64,000 nt of DNA from Humulus lupulus (taxonomy: Eukaryota; Streptophyta; Magnoliopsida; Rosales; Cannabaceae), in assembly GCF_963169125.1 (NCBI RefSeq), contig NC_084798.1, forward strand, positions 169,475,980-169,539,979. The letters run 5' to 3'. The notes under the pieces are model-generated. The model was not told the DNA's origin, searched no databases, and saw only the letters and a list, made by a program, of their open reading frames with translations. Below are positions 46,555 through 58,119 of the stretch, in pieces. Within the stretch, counting starts at the first letter, position 1. Every line of letters begins with the position of its first letter. Both the position numbers and the translations under genes were made by a program.

Positions 46555-46784
46555 GTTAAGAAATTATTTGGGTCCCGAGGACCAAATAGGCATTTCCAAT
46601 CGGCTAAGCAAGCACAAGTTTACTCAAGAACGTGGAGCACAAACACATTTTCCTATTCATGGAGTACAACAACAAGATCAAAGAGGGAACTTCAAGGGTT
46701 TCAAAAAGTTTCAAGAAAACTTCAAAGTTCATACAAACCCATGAACCCGAAAGTATGATGGAAGATGGGAAGCTGATAACTACC

Positions 46785-47580
46785 TGTTGACGCCGTTTTT
46801 CGTCAACAGAAAAAAGAAGAGAGCACGTAAACAATTTAAGACAATGGCCAAAAATAAACAAACGAATCAAACACGGTTTTTTACGTGGTTCAGCAGTTAA
46901 ATCTGCCTAGTCCACGAGTCTCTGTTATTAATCTCAAGATTATCTCTGAATAATTCTTTAGCAAGAATTCTCCAGAGTTTTCTCTCAAGGATCAGAATTT
47001 CGGTCCCTTACAATGGTGCATGGCTTCTCTATTTATAGAGAAGGATGCAGAATACTATCCCACATATTTTGGGTAGTTACTCTTTTGTGAATAAAAATAA
47101 ATGGCTTTAAATGCCAATAATCAGATATAAAAGGAAATGTTCCCCAAAGATCAGGAAACGCATAACTGACTAAATAATATCCCATAATTCTTGGGGATTT
47201 ATATCAATAAATGAGGATTACATCTCATGCTTACAATACTTGTAGATATTCAAGGTGGTCATAGCGTATCTCCAAGGCTTCAGCATCTCAGGTTTCACGT
47301 CATTGTGCGAGCTACCGACATCTCCCGAGCTACCATTGCTTTCGAGATAGTACATCGAGCTCGATATCCCTGCTCCGAAGTTGTTCCTGAAGATGAGGGG
47401 CTCTCAGAGCTATCCTTCGAGATCGAGATCATTTCGAGGTCAGTACATTCGAGGTCATGTATCGTACTTTGCAGGCTTCGATTTACAATCGTAGAGCATA
47501 CCCTAACCCTCACGAGACCATTTAATGCGAACTCAGCTTTCGAGGTCATATTTACTATGGCTCGAAATCTGGGTATAACA
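46785..47580 (-). repeat. Solo Tat LTR
   Basis: 796 bp; plus-strand TGTTGACGCCGTTTTTCGTC at the left, GGGTATAACA at the right, so it starts TGTTATACCC on the minus strand. TSD is CTACC/CTATC. A minus-strand TATA box lies at 47029-47037. It resembles the Tat LTR at 11932 in its end, its TATA context and the GTGGTTC...TAGTCCAC stretch. Confidence 0.85.
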
Positions 47581-47761
47581 CTATCGTTTTCATGGACTGA
47601 AAAGTTTGATCGTGGGTTTACTTGAAAAGCCGGGAGAATATAGAAGGTCATTTTTGGAATTTTAAGACACAATAATTATTAAATTTACTGCGGATCCTTG
47701 GAAAGAGTTAGAAGAAAAATTTATCATATGAGAAAATCATATAATAAACCTGGGGGGCAAA

Positions 47762-48705
47762 TGTTATCCCCAAAATTTCATTCAATGACGTGGAAATCAG
47801 ATGGACAAGTGGCAGGGCATGGTCAATAAATGACACATTAATAGTCAACAAATGTGTTATTTAAAGAGGTGAAATGGTTGAGAATTGACCTGAGGAGTTG
47901 TGATATTACTGGTCAGGAATAAGTTTAACCGACCAGTGGTATGCCATGCCCGACTAGAGATGTGACATGCCCCACCAGTGGTGTAATTTTCCATGCCCGA
48001 CCAGTGGTGTGATTTTCCATGCCCGACCATTGTTCCATACCCCACCAATGGTGTCTATGCCGACCAGAGGTGTGCTTTGCCTATCCCGACTAGAGATGAG
48101 CTTGCCTATGCCGATTGGTGGTGTGTTTGGCGTTGTCTTGGCCGATCAGTTACTTTGGGGATGGATTTGGTTCTAAGTAGTTACCATCTAAGTGACTCTT
48201 CGGTAAAGCCTCAGTAACAACTTCAATCCGAATCATTCGCAACTGCCGCGGGAATATCTCAAACATCCCGGAATAATAGCTATATTGTTGTAATTTGAAT
48301 TTGTTTACTATTCATTAATTAAGGTTGGTTGAAACAACCAATGACCCCGTCAAAATGGGATATTTCTCATGTGCGATCCATGAGCCTATAAATAAATGGC
48401 TCATGGCATCATTGAGGGGGATCGAATTTTGGGAGATTGAAAAAGGCTCTCTATTTTAAAGATTTTGAGACCGTCATTTGGGGCATTCTGGTGCATTTTT
48501 TGAGAGTTTAGAGAGAAAAACACTGTATCTTTTCTACTTATACTTGAGAAACTCAGTTGACTGAGGTTCATATGATCTTAAGTATAGGCTATTACCAACA
48601 AATTGGGGCTGAACCACTATAAAATTACTTGTGTTATTTATTTTCGATTCAAGGTTCATTGTTGTTTTTGCGTCTATTCGCAGTGGGCCAAAATCGTGAT
48701 CAACA
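47762..48705 (+). repeat. 3' LTR of the Tat-like element
   Basis: 944 bp, TGTTATCCCCAAAATTTC...GTGATCAACA, close to 44515-45517 but with fewer minisatellite units. Confidence 0.92.
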
Positions 48706-48710
48706 ACAGG

Positions 48711-51445
48711 GCTCATCAATATTTTGTTCAAAGCCACAGGTTTTGATTACCTAAGATTCCAGGAACAAGAAGCTTGCTTAAGTCTATAGATGGACCTATT
48801 CAACTTGCAAACTTTTCCTTCTTGTCTAGCTACTTAAAATCCTTCTGGATGATCCATATAAATGACTTCGTCAAGCTTTCCATTAAGAAAATTTGTCTTG
48901 ACTTCCATTTGCCAGATCTCATAGTCGAGAGCGGCTACTATGGATAGGAGGATGCGAATGGACTTGAGCATGGCTACCGGACTAAAAGTTTCCTCATAGT
49001 CCACACCTTCTCTTTGGGTATAACCCTTTGCCACTAATCGAGCTTTATAAGTCTCGATATTTCCATCAACACCTCATTTCTTCTTGTAGATCCATTTGCA
49101 CCCAATGGCCCTAAAGTCACTAGGTGCTTCCACAAGATCCCTGACGGAATTTGAGTACATGGACTCCATTTCCTGTTTCATGGCTTCTAGCCATAGTTCC
49201 TTTTTAGGGCTATCCATTTCCTATTTGAAAGACAATGGATCATCATCACTAGTGTCACCAACAACCATATTGGTCTCACCATCCAAACCATAGCGAACTG
49301 GGTTCCTAGAAACCCTCCCACTACGACGAGGCTCTATGATTGTTCGCTCAGGAACAGTGGTACTTTCTTCATTTAAATCGACTTTCGTCGATTGGACATG
49401 AAGAGTGGGAATTTAATCATCAACTTGCGTTGATGACGATGGAACATTGGTTGGAGTTAATTCTTTAACCATCTCCTCTAAAACTACTTTGCTGCGAGGT
49501 TTGAAGTTTTGGACATAGTTATTTTCCAGAAAAATAGCATTTGTAGAAGTAAACACTTTATTTTCTGAATGACTATAGAAGAGTCCACCCCGAGTACCTT
49601 TAGGATAGCCAAAAAACATGAAAACTTCAGTTTGCGGTTCTAGCTTTCCATCTTTTTTCCTCAAGATGTGGGCGAGACACCCCCAGATTCTATAATGGTG
49701 TAAACTAGGTTCACGACCATTCCAGCGTTCTAAAGGTGTTTTGGGGATTGATTTAGACGGAACGACATTGAGAATGTCGTTCGCGGTTTCAATTGCATGT
49801 CCCCAGAACGAAGTTGGTAGAGTTGAGTAACTAAGTATGCATCTAACCATTTCCAATAAAGTTCTGTTCTGGCGTTCCGCTACACCATTTTTTGCGGAGT
49901 ACCTGGGGCAGTAAGTTGTGATAAAATCCCAAGTTCAGTTAAATGATCTTGGAACTGCATATCTAAATATTCTCCACCCCTATCAGATTGCAAGATCTTT
50001 AACGTTTTACCTAATTGGTTCTGAGCCATTGCTGGGAATTCCTAAAAATTTGAAAATGTTTCTGATTTCCTATGCATTAGGTGAAGACGTGATTATCTAG
50101 AGTAATCGTCAATGAAAGTGACGAAATACTCAAAACCACCCCTGGCTTGTACATTCAAAGGTCCACAAGCATCTGAATGAACAAGTCCAAGTGGTTCTTT
50201 GGCCCTATCACCCTTTGCAGAGAATGGACGCTTGGTCAGTTTTCCTTCTAGAAAAGACTCATAGATAGGTAATTCACCTAAGGTGAGTTCCCTCAAAGGT
50301 CCATCCTTTGTAAGTCTTTGAATCTTATCATAGCTAATGTGACCTAGTCTCAAGTGCCATAAATACGTCATATTATCGTTATCGGTCTCTTGACGTTTAT
50401 TGGTCCTAGGTTTAGATACTTTGAATAAATCATTATTAAGAGCAAGGGGTTCGTTAGGTTACAAAATATAAAGCCCATTTTCCAAACATGCAATGCACAA
50501 TTGTGATCCATTGAAGGAAATAGATATATTAGAACTTGTGAAAGTCATAACAAATCATTCTAATTGCAACATGAAAACTGAAATTAAATTTCTACTAAAA
50601 TCCAGAATAAAAAATACATCATTTAAAATTAAAAATTGATTTCCGAACTTCAGACGAGCTCTTCCTCTAACTTGGACCGCAAAGAACGCTCCATTCCCAA
50701 CTCTAAGCATTAAGCCGCCTTCGTCCACTTCCTCTCACGATTCAAGAAGCTGTAAAGAATTGCAAACATGGTTAGTAGATCTAGAATCAATAACCCAAAT
50801 GGATTTATCATTCTTTAAAACACATGTTTCAAAGATAAATGAACTATAATCATTACCTTTATTTTTTCGCTGCTAGAAACTTAGGGTAATCTCGTTTCTA
50901 ATGCCCTTTCTCTTTGTAGTGAAAGCACTTATCTTTACCTTTCTTGTTCTTCCCCTTAGGCATCTGTGTATATGTTTGTGCACTCGTCTTTGTATCCTTT
51001 GTAGGCTTGGGGTTGTTGTTTTGTCCATTCTTCCTCTTGTTTCCAACTTTCGAAGACGAAGCTTGGTTAGCTTCAGCCTTAGCTGGATCAGCAGCAACAA
51101 CAGTAGTCTTATTTTCTCCTCCTTTACTAGGTCCACCCATGATAGGCTCAAAAATATGAAGCTCGTTCATGTGATGCGTTAGACCATAGTTGAGTTGATT
51201 ACGAACGTGCAGACATGGTGCCATCCAAGCATTCACAGTGTCATCGCGTATGTGTAGAGACAGTGATATCTAAGCATTTATGGTGTCATCACGAGCATTG
51301 ACAGTGCCATCACGAACATTCATACACAATGCCCGTTCTGGGGATTCCTCAATCATGACGAACTCGGAGTTGTCACCAATCAACTCTATGTTGATATTCT
51401 GCTTCCAATTAAGGAAGTTTTCTCAAGTGAGTTTCTCCATCGAAA
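48711..51445 (-). pseudogene. Copia B gag, integrase and N-terminal RT
   Basis: Reading leftwards from 51445: gag beginning MEKLT, capsid fragments, then a basic tail with zinc knuckle CFHYKEKGHWKRDY, where two cysteines have become tyrosine. Next comes the integrase zinc region (HLRLGHISYDKIQRL; the usual CESC is YESF) and core with D in VHSDACGPLNV and D in LQSDRGGEYLD; the motif around the catalytic E is frameshifted near 49890. The integrase C-terminus and linker are at 49413-49856, RT at 48834-49034 ([20 protein letters not shown]). Protease is not clear. Inactive. Confidence 0.88.
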
Positions 51446-53741
51446 GTTGAGAAAGGATGGGAGTAGACACAGACACTACTTAACTTAAAACTACAAATTA
51501 TCAATAAAGTAGAAATCAATCACATTTGCTCAATAAAACTTCTATTCACACAAATTTCAAGAAATAGCACAACATATACCAAAATATGTAAGATATGAGA
51601 AAAATACCAAAAACAATCATATCTCTATTTCTTTAGGTGTTTAACTAATCTATGATATCCTTGTCCCAGTTGGCGAGAGTAAAAAAAAATACCACTAGTT
51701 AAATAGATTTGTAAACTCATTTAATAATGGACACCACTATTAACAACCTACTATTCGATCAAAATAAGAAAACAAAATCTCTTATTTTATGAGCTAGACC
51801 CACGGTTTCGATAATCATAGATTTAGTCCTAGTAGTCACCGTAGGGGTGAGTCTAGTAGAATTTGACCTATAATAAAAATAGCTAATGAACACCTTCCGT
51901 AGGGGGACGAATGAAAGCGTCTCGAGGCCCCATTAAGCTATTGACTATGTTAAACCAACGGTGGAGATCGAATAAAAAATCTTAAAATAAGCTCATTATT
52001 AAAATTAAAAAAAGGATTTTTATTATTTATTTTTAGGAAATTAATGACTATGGTTCTCCAAAAAATTGAAAAAGATTAAATTTTTAAAACCAAAGTCCTA
52101 TAATTTCCTATTAATTCTAAAGTGTCACAATGAAACAAATTCAATTAATTTAGAATTAATTTATTGCTAATCAATATTTAGGTTTAACTAATATAAATAA
52201 CTTATATAATTAAGTCCAACTTAGGTAAATGGGCCTTAACAATTGGACTTGTATGGAGGAGGATTGGGTCCAGTATGTCGTTCCCACTACAAAGGCCCCC
52301 AATCTTCCATACAAGGTCCAAAAGACAAGAATTTAAACCTTCATTTTATTAATTGTTATTAATTGATTAGGCCCACTATAGTCATGCAAAGCAAATGGGC
52401 CTTCACAAGATGAATCATCCACAAGAGAGGAATTTAAACTTTACATTTTCTAATAGGCTCAAATAAAACTTATCATTTTATGAATATTTTATTTGGCAAA
52501 AATCATATATCTAACAAACATATGGGCCACTATATGCATCTAAGCCCAATTGCAAAAATATCACACATAGTGCAAACAGACATGTTATAATTGGATGAGC
52601 CTAATCATGTTACTATATGAGTAATTCTATGAATTTATGCAAAAATACCACAATATATTTTATTTGCAAAAATACCACAATTAATTATCTAGAATTTATC
52701 AAAAAATTCAAATTAATAAAAATTTTACAAAAAATAAGTCAATTTAAATAAAATTTATCAACAATTAACAATAGTTCATTTAAATTTCATATATCAACAA
52801 TCAACTTGGTTTAGGTTAATTTGAAAAAAAAAAATTAATAGGATTTATCAACAATTAATCAGTTAATTTAAATCTCATTTATTAAAAAATATTTTATTAA
52901 TTGGCTGAAAAAAATGACATTTTTCAAAATTTAACCAATTTTAAATTTTAAAATCAATATCTAAACTGTTTTTCGTAAAAAAAAATCTTGTGTTGTTACA
53001 ACTATTAGCTAATATTTTAACCATTTTAAAAAATAAAATATAAATAGTTATAACAACCCTAAAATATCTTAAAACAGTTAAACAAATTCAAATATCTATG
53101 AAAATATCTAGCTAACAAATTTCAAATAATTTAAATATTAAAAACTATATAATAAACAAATATTTATATTTTCAAATAAAGATTTAATAAAAATATCAAG
53201 AATTTAAAAGAAAATAACTTAAATATCTGATATCTTAATTATAATATTTTAATATATTAAAAGATTTAAAATTAGGTTGTTAGTCTATTTTTAAATTTGA
53301 ATTTGAATCTTTGTTGAAAATATCTAATTATTTAAATCTCAACTAACAAAAATATCTTATTTTAAAAAACAATTTTAAATGCAAAAACAAATTTGATATT
53401 TTTGGCTTTTGATTATAAATAATTTATTTTCACAATTTTTTTTATGAACAGTACCACGGGTACTGTTCATCACGTAGGTCGAGCGCGTGGACGGTGCACA
53501 TGCGCATGGGAGAGCCAAGCCAATTTTTCCAAAAAAAAAAAATTTGAACAATTTTTCAAAACAAAAGAATTTTCTAATTAATTTTTAACATATTTTACAC
53601 AAAATAAAGCATATATAAAAATTAATAGCATAGAAAAGCACAACAAAATAACCTAAAAATTGCTAATAATCACATAAAATCACTATGCTTCATAAAACAC
53701 ATGAAAACTATCCAATTATTTAGACACATCAAATAATCCAA
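51446..53741 (-). other. Copia B leader region, no gene visible
   Basis: AT-rich. It contains the segment 52200-52455 that is shared, inverted, with the Tekay leader, and a GC-rich cluster with a perfect hairpin at 53444-53470. A primer binding site is not recognisable, and the inner part of the 5' LTR, expected around 53210-53740, does not resemble its counterpart at 26475-26910. A replacement or rearrangement is likely. Confidence 0.6.
53444..53470. repeat. Perfect 12-bp-arm hairpin
   Basis: ATGAACAGTACC, three bases ACG, then the exact inverse GGTACTGTTCAT. It is followed by GC-rich sequence with GTGCAC and ATGCGCAT palindromes up to about 53508. Confidence 0.85.
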
Positions 53742-53742
53742 G

Positions 53743-55069
53743 GTGTGAAATATCCAATTTGATTATAAGTCCATTGGACTTAAAATCAAGGCATGTATTA
53801 TTTTCTATTGATTTAATTAATTAAATAATTATTTAAATCCTTTATCAAATTAATTATTTATAATTTGAACCTTGATTTAAACTTATTTATTAATTTAGAT
53901 ATCAATTTATCTTAATTAATAAATATGCCATAATTTCTCTTTTCTTCTCTAAATTACATAACTCTGTGAAACTATCCAAAATTGACCTGATCAACTTTGA
54001 TAATTCTAATTGATAATTAAATCAATTAATTGAGACTATCTAGATGATTTTATCCAAGGTACAATGGGGACCGTTGACCTATGAAATCAAGCACCAATAA
54101 GATATCATAAATCTAACAAATAAATTTACTAACTTATTAATTCCTTGTGACTCCACTATAGACTCGAAATTGCACTATTGAATTCATAGAACGCTCTATA
54201 ACAAATATAGATACGCTATTTATTATCCATTGTTACAACCATAATTGTCACTCAATCCTCTATAGACGGTCTACAATTAGATAGGATTAAAATACCGTTT
54301 TACCCCTCATTGTATTTTATCCTTAAAACAATTAGTTCCTTGTAAATGATATTTCAGTAAACTAATTTAATTACTGAAATGAGATCTCTATCATTTAACA
54401 CCTTGAACCAAACTAAAAGGAAACCATAGTTTCACTTCTTCATCAGAAGCTATAGATGTTCATATCTATGATTAACACTCCCACTCAATTATACTACCGA
54501 GTTCCCAAGATGTAAGTATGGGCTAGTCTGTAGGGTAAGGTGGTAACGAACAAGTCAAAGAACTCAAATAATACAATCAGTTAGAATACTAACCACTCAG
54601 AATTGAGATTAAATTGACCTATAGTCAACTATATGATATGACTAGAATAGATAATAACGGTATGTTTACTTATCTTATCAACTGTCAATATCGGTCCAGT
54701 CCGATGTAACAAATACATCCGATCTTATCTACTTTGCTAATGTTCTGAAAAGAACATAACACTGTAATGTCTAAGTAAATCATATCGTAGATTGGTAAGT
54801 CAGTGTAAATTCTGTGCACTGACTAATCTTAGGACTAACTTATTTTGAACATATAATCATATTTATATTCCACTGTGATTACGTTACTATAAATACGATT
54901 AGCTAGATGCTCGGGATTTAATAGAAGTTTATATTAAACAAATAATCATGAAAATAAAACATGTGAGCAAAGTGATTGATCAAATCAAAAAATGATTTAT
55001 ATTCTTTTATTGATAATAAAATGAGATTACAAAGAATTTGGGTTTTAATTAGGGCATAAAACCCCAACA
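53743..55069 (-). repeat. Copia B 5' LTR, recognisable part
   Basis: Aligns with 42202-43460 and ends CCCCAACA next to the TSD. It retains the 50 bp (54683-54732) lost from the left LTR. Confidence 0.88.
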
Positions 55070-55894
55070 TTTCTGTTTCTCAAAGAAAATACATTCTTGA
55101 TCTCTTAAATGAAACAAGGATGCTTGGTAGTAAACCCAACAAAACTCCAATCGAGCTCGGGGACAAGAAAAAAAATGTTTGAAGGGTGCTCAGTTGACAA
55201 AGGATGATACAAACAACTAGCAGGGAAGTTTATCTACCTCTCACATACCAGTCAGTCAATCAATATATTGCCTTTGCAGTAAGTCTGGTAAGTCAATATA
55301 TGCATGATCCATGTCAAGGACATCTCAATGCAGTATAAAAAATTCTTTGGTATATCAAGCAAACACCAGGAAAAAGGTCTTTTCGTCTAAAAGGCAATCG
55401 AAAGGAAGGTTGAAGTATTTACAGATGCAAATTGGGTTGGGTCACTTGATGATAGAAATTCTACATCTGGGTATTGCACAATTGTATGGGGAAATGTGGT
55501 GACATGGCGAAGTAAAAAGAAAACAGTGGTTGCAAGAAGTAGCACAGAAGCAGAGTATAGAGCCATGGCCCATGGAGTGTGCGAAGCAATATGGATCAAA
55601 TGCCTATTAAAAGAATTGAAGATTGAATATGAAACTCCCATTCAACTCTATTGTGATAATCAATCTACCATCGATATTGCACATAACCCTATACATCATG
55701 ACAGAACTAAACACGTCGAAGTGGATCGTCACTTTATCAAAGAAAAGATTGATGGAGGCATTATCAGCATCAAATATGTATAGACAGATCAACAGTTGGC
55801 TGATATCCTCACAAAGGGCTATCCAAATGAGTCTTTGATTTTCTAGTAAACAAGCGTGGACTCATTAATATTTACAGTCCAACTCGAGGAAGAA
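55070..55894 (+). pseudogene. pol: Copia A pol, 3' part: end of RT and RNase H
   Basis: Resumes the frame interrupted at 26474 with VSQRKYILDLLNETRML. RNase H follows: VFTDANWVGSLDDRNSTSG, WRSKKKTVVARSSTEAEYRA, LYCDNQSTIDIAHNP and QLADILTKG. Stops and frameshifts occur at about 55180, 55240 and 55300. The polypurine-like stretch ACTCGAGGAAGAA precedes the 3' LTR. Confidence 0.9.
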
Positions 55895-56117
55895 TGTTGA
55901 CAGATAAGAGAAAATCAAAGTAAATCAAATCTCATGATTTGGTTAAAGCTGTAAATTAGTAATTTTCCTTATTTAGATGGTTTGTAGCTATCTTTGTGAT
56001 TTGTTGAATATTTTGTAATTAAGAGGATTAGGTGTGAAAATTGTATAAATAGGGTTGTGCTCATCGATTGTATACTAATAAAAATAAGAGATAAAATTTC
56101 TCTTACAAACTTCTATA
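55895..56117 (+). repeat. Copia A 3' LTR
   Basis: 223 bp, TGTTGACAGATAAGAG...CTTCTATA, followed by TSD GGAAT. A TATA box lies at 56044-56052. Confidence 0.92.
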
Positions 56118-56933
56118 GGAATAATATCAAAACTTTAATTCAATAATCTAAAATAGTTCCATCAATATTCTAGAAAATATGTTTAGTTCATGATCACAAA
56201 CATTAAACCAATAACATTCATGTACATAACTAATTAAACTAAAGAGAAAAGTAGAAGAAGAAAAACTAGATTAGATGTTCAATTTGGCTTCAGTCCTTCT
56301 TCTCCTTGTTCTCCAATGCATTCTCTGCCTCCAAGACATTCTAAATGTGCCTCTAAGACGTTATAAAAGTCTCATTAATGAAACCCTAAGTGTATAATTA
56401 TAATCCCCTAGAAACTACCCTCAAAATTCTTTAAAAAAACTCATAATTTAAGTGCATGGTGCAATGGCGCCGCAAACCAGGCGCAACGACGCCTAATGCT
56501 CTTTCTCAAGGCTTGAAAACTATATCTGGCAGCAATCCAGGCACGATGGCATTTCCTTTTAGGCACAATGGCACCTCTCGGGTTAGTTTCGAGTAGTCTT
56601 GATTTTTTCTGCTCATTTCATTTCTCGGTTTTAACACTGCTCAATAAAACATGCATACATTTTCTTTCGAACTCCAAATGCAACGATTCAAAAGGCTATA
56701 GAAAGCTGAGAAAAAGATATACAACTACTATCTTTAGGAATTCGTCCAGAATATAAAATAATGATGGTCAAAATTCAGCTTGAAGTTCCAAGTTGGCCAC
56801 AAAATCATCAATTAAGCTTATTCCTACACACTTTAGAGAATACATCAAATCCACATAAAAACATGAAGTAAGCACACCAAGTCAAGATAAAAGAGACATA
56901 AATGAGTGCATAAAATAGGCATTCATCACCTTG
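56118..56933 (-). repeat. Solo Athila-like LTR, right part (with TSD)
   Basis: Continues the LTR from 16347 after copia A. It ends ATTCATCA with TSD CCTTG at 56929-56933. The minus-strand start TGATGAATGCC resembles the Athila LTR start TGATGAGTC. A GC-rich paired module lies at 56458-56575. Confidence 0.85.
56458..56575. repeat. Paired GC-rich module in the solo Athila-like LTR
   Basis: Four 14-bp cores of the form GGYRCAAYGGCGCC begin at 56458, 56480, 56540 and 56562. Both pairs have exactly 22-bp spacing. The core differs from CCGCGG but the arrangement is the same. Confidence 0.8.
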
Positions 56934-57110
56934 CCTAAGTGAAAAAGCTTGATCTTGTGCAGATTAGATTTGATGCAATAAAATAAACATTTTTTTATAC
57001 ATAGTAAATAGAAATATCACTTTAACAAATATAAAAAATTGAGCCTGCATGTTAGGTGATAGGAGTAACCAATAAGTTTTCATAATTTTTTTTTAAATAA
57101 AAGCGCACCG
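56934..57110. other. Flank of the nested stack
   Basis: AT-rich sequence that was contiguous with about 14525 before the insertions. No gene seen. Confidence 0.5.
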
Positions 57111-57114
57111 GTAT

Positions 57115-57930
57115 ACCGCTTTCCTGTTTTTGGTATTAGGATGATTTTTGGCGCAATTTTTTTACGACGGTATATACTGTAGTTATTTAGAGCATCCTAC
57201 AAATTTTTAAGAAATTCTGAATAATTTACAGTGTCGAAAACTAGGTTCAAATATGCTACTTTCCATGCGCATAAAAACGACAATCACGCGTGCAACAAAT
57301 TTTTTACTCTTTTTTTTTATACTATAAATTATTCAAAATTTCTTAAAAATTTGCAGGATGCTCTAAATAACTACAATAACACAGTCATAAAAAAAATTGC
57401 AGCAAAAATCATCTAGATATTGAAAACAAGAGGGCACCATTGCACCCTTTTTTGAGGGTGTACTTGAGAATTCCTCATATACAATTTTTTTATGACTGTG
57501 TATATTGTAATTATTTAGAGCATCTTGCAAAATTTTTAAGGATTTACAGTGCAGAAAAAACAAGGGAAAATCATCTAGATACTGAAAACAATAGGGGTAC
57601 ACCAGTGCACCCTTTTTTTGTAGGTGTACTTGAGAATTCCTAATGTACAATTTTTTTATAACCGTGTATATTGTAATTATTTAGAGCATCTTACATATTT
57701 TTAAGAATTTATATTGTAGAAAAAACAAGGGTAAAAAATTTGTTGCACATGTGATTGTTTTTTTTATGCGTGTGGAAAGTAGTCTATTTGAACCTAGTTT
57801 TTGGCACTATAAATTATTTAAAATTTCCTAAAAATTTGCAGGATGCTCTAAATATCTACAATATATATATATTCATAAAAAACAATTACGCCAAAAATTA
57901 TCGAGATACCAAAAATAGGATGAGGTTACA
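57115..57930. mobile_element. Inverted-repeat (foldback/MITE-like) element
   Basis: Arms at about 57130-57315 and 57733-57915 are inverse copies sharing AACTAGGTTCAAATA, TTAGAGCATCCT, ACTTTCCA and GCAACAAATTTTTTAC. The middle has a direct repeat of about 170 bp (TGTGTATATTGTAATTATTT and CACCCTTTTTTTGTAG, near 57440-57640). No transposase is present. The superfamily is unclear and no TSD was fixed. Confidence 0.68.
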
Positions 57931-58119
57931 CATGTACACCCTTTTACAAGAGTAATGTGGAGAAGCCTCTGTATATATTTAGTTTAATGTTTTTTGCTTT
58001 CAAGTTTATCCACTTTCAAACAATTAATTAGTTTAATAGGGATAATGTCTTGTCTATTGACATGGTGTGATTATATTCTCTCTGTCCTTTTGTGATTTGG
58101 TCTTGTCTGTATCTTTGTG
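57931..58119 (+). other. LINE 5' untranslated region or flank
   Basis: Short T-rich sequence leading to the ORF1 ATG; its start as part of the LINE cannot be placed. Confidence 0.4.

Larger units (their letters stand above)
44515..48705 (+). mobile_element. Tat-like non-autonomous LTR element
   Basis: 4,191 bp, perfect TSD ACAGG on both sides. LTRs are 1,003 and 944 bp. After the 5' LTR comes the Tat-type leader TTTTGGTGCTTTCATTGAGA, and before the 3' LTR a polypurine run CTGGGGGGCAAA. The internal region holds only a gag N-terminal remnant and a later solo LTR; protease, RT and integrase are absent, so mobilisation would have needed a partner element. It interrupts the copia B RT gene. Confidence 0.92.
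26475..55069 (-). mobile_element. Copia element B (Ty1/copia), split by two insertions
   Basis: Perfect TSD TTTCT at 26470-26474 and 55070-55074. Removing the element restores the copia A reading frame (GIS-VSQRKY). Minus-strand order: 5' LTR at right, leader, gag, integrase, RT, RNase H, 3' LTR at left. Native parts: 26475-26910, about 42101-44514 and 48711-55069. Both halves of pol carry stops. Confidence 0.93.
16348..56117 (+). mobile_element. Copia element A (Ty1/copia), split by three insertions
   Basis: The identical TSD GGAAT lies at 16343-16347 and 56118-56122. Short LTRs of 225 and 223 bp bound gag, protease, integrase, RT and RNase H in copia order. Sequence native to the element: 16348-16642, 20346-21788, about 23949-26474 and 55070-56117. 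Everything else in the span arrived later. Many stops and frameshifts make it inactive. Confidence 0.93.

Noticed and set aside
46129..46555. Several overlapping ORFs on both strands
   Set aside because: GC-rich 21-bp repeat region of a Tat-like element; none shows a domain.
47227..47672. ORFs of 132 and 125 codons on opposite strands
   Set aside because: They mirror each other across a solo LTR and have no coding signature.
57231..57650. Short repeated ORFs
   Set aside because: They arise from inverted and direct repeats of a foldback element.
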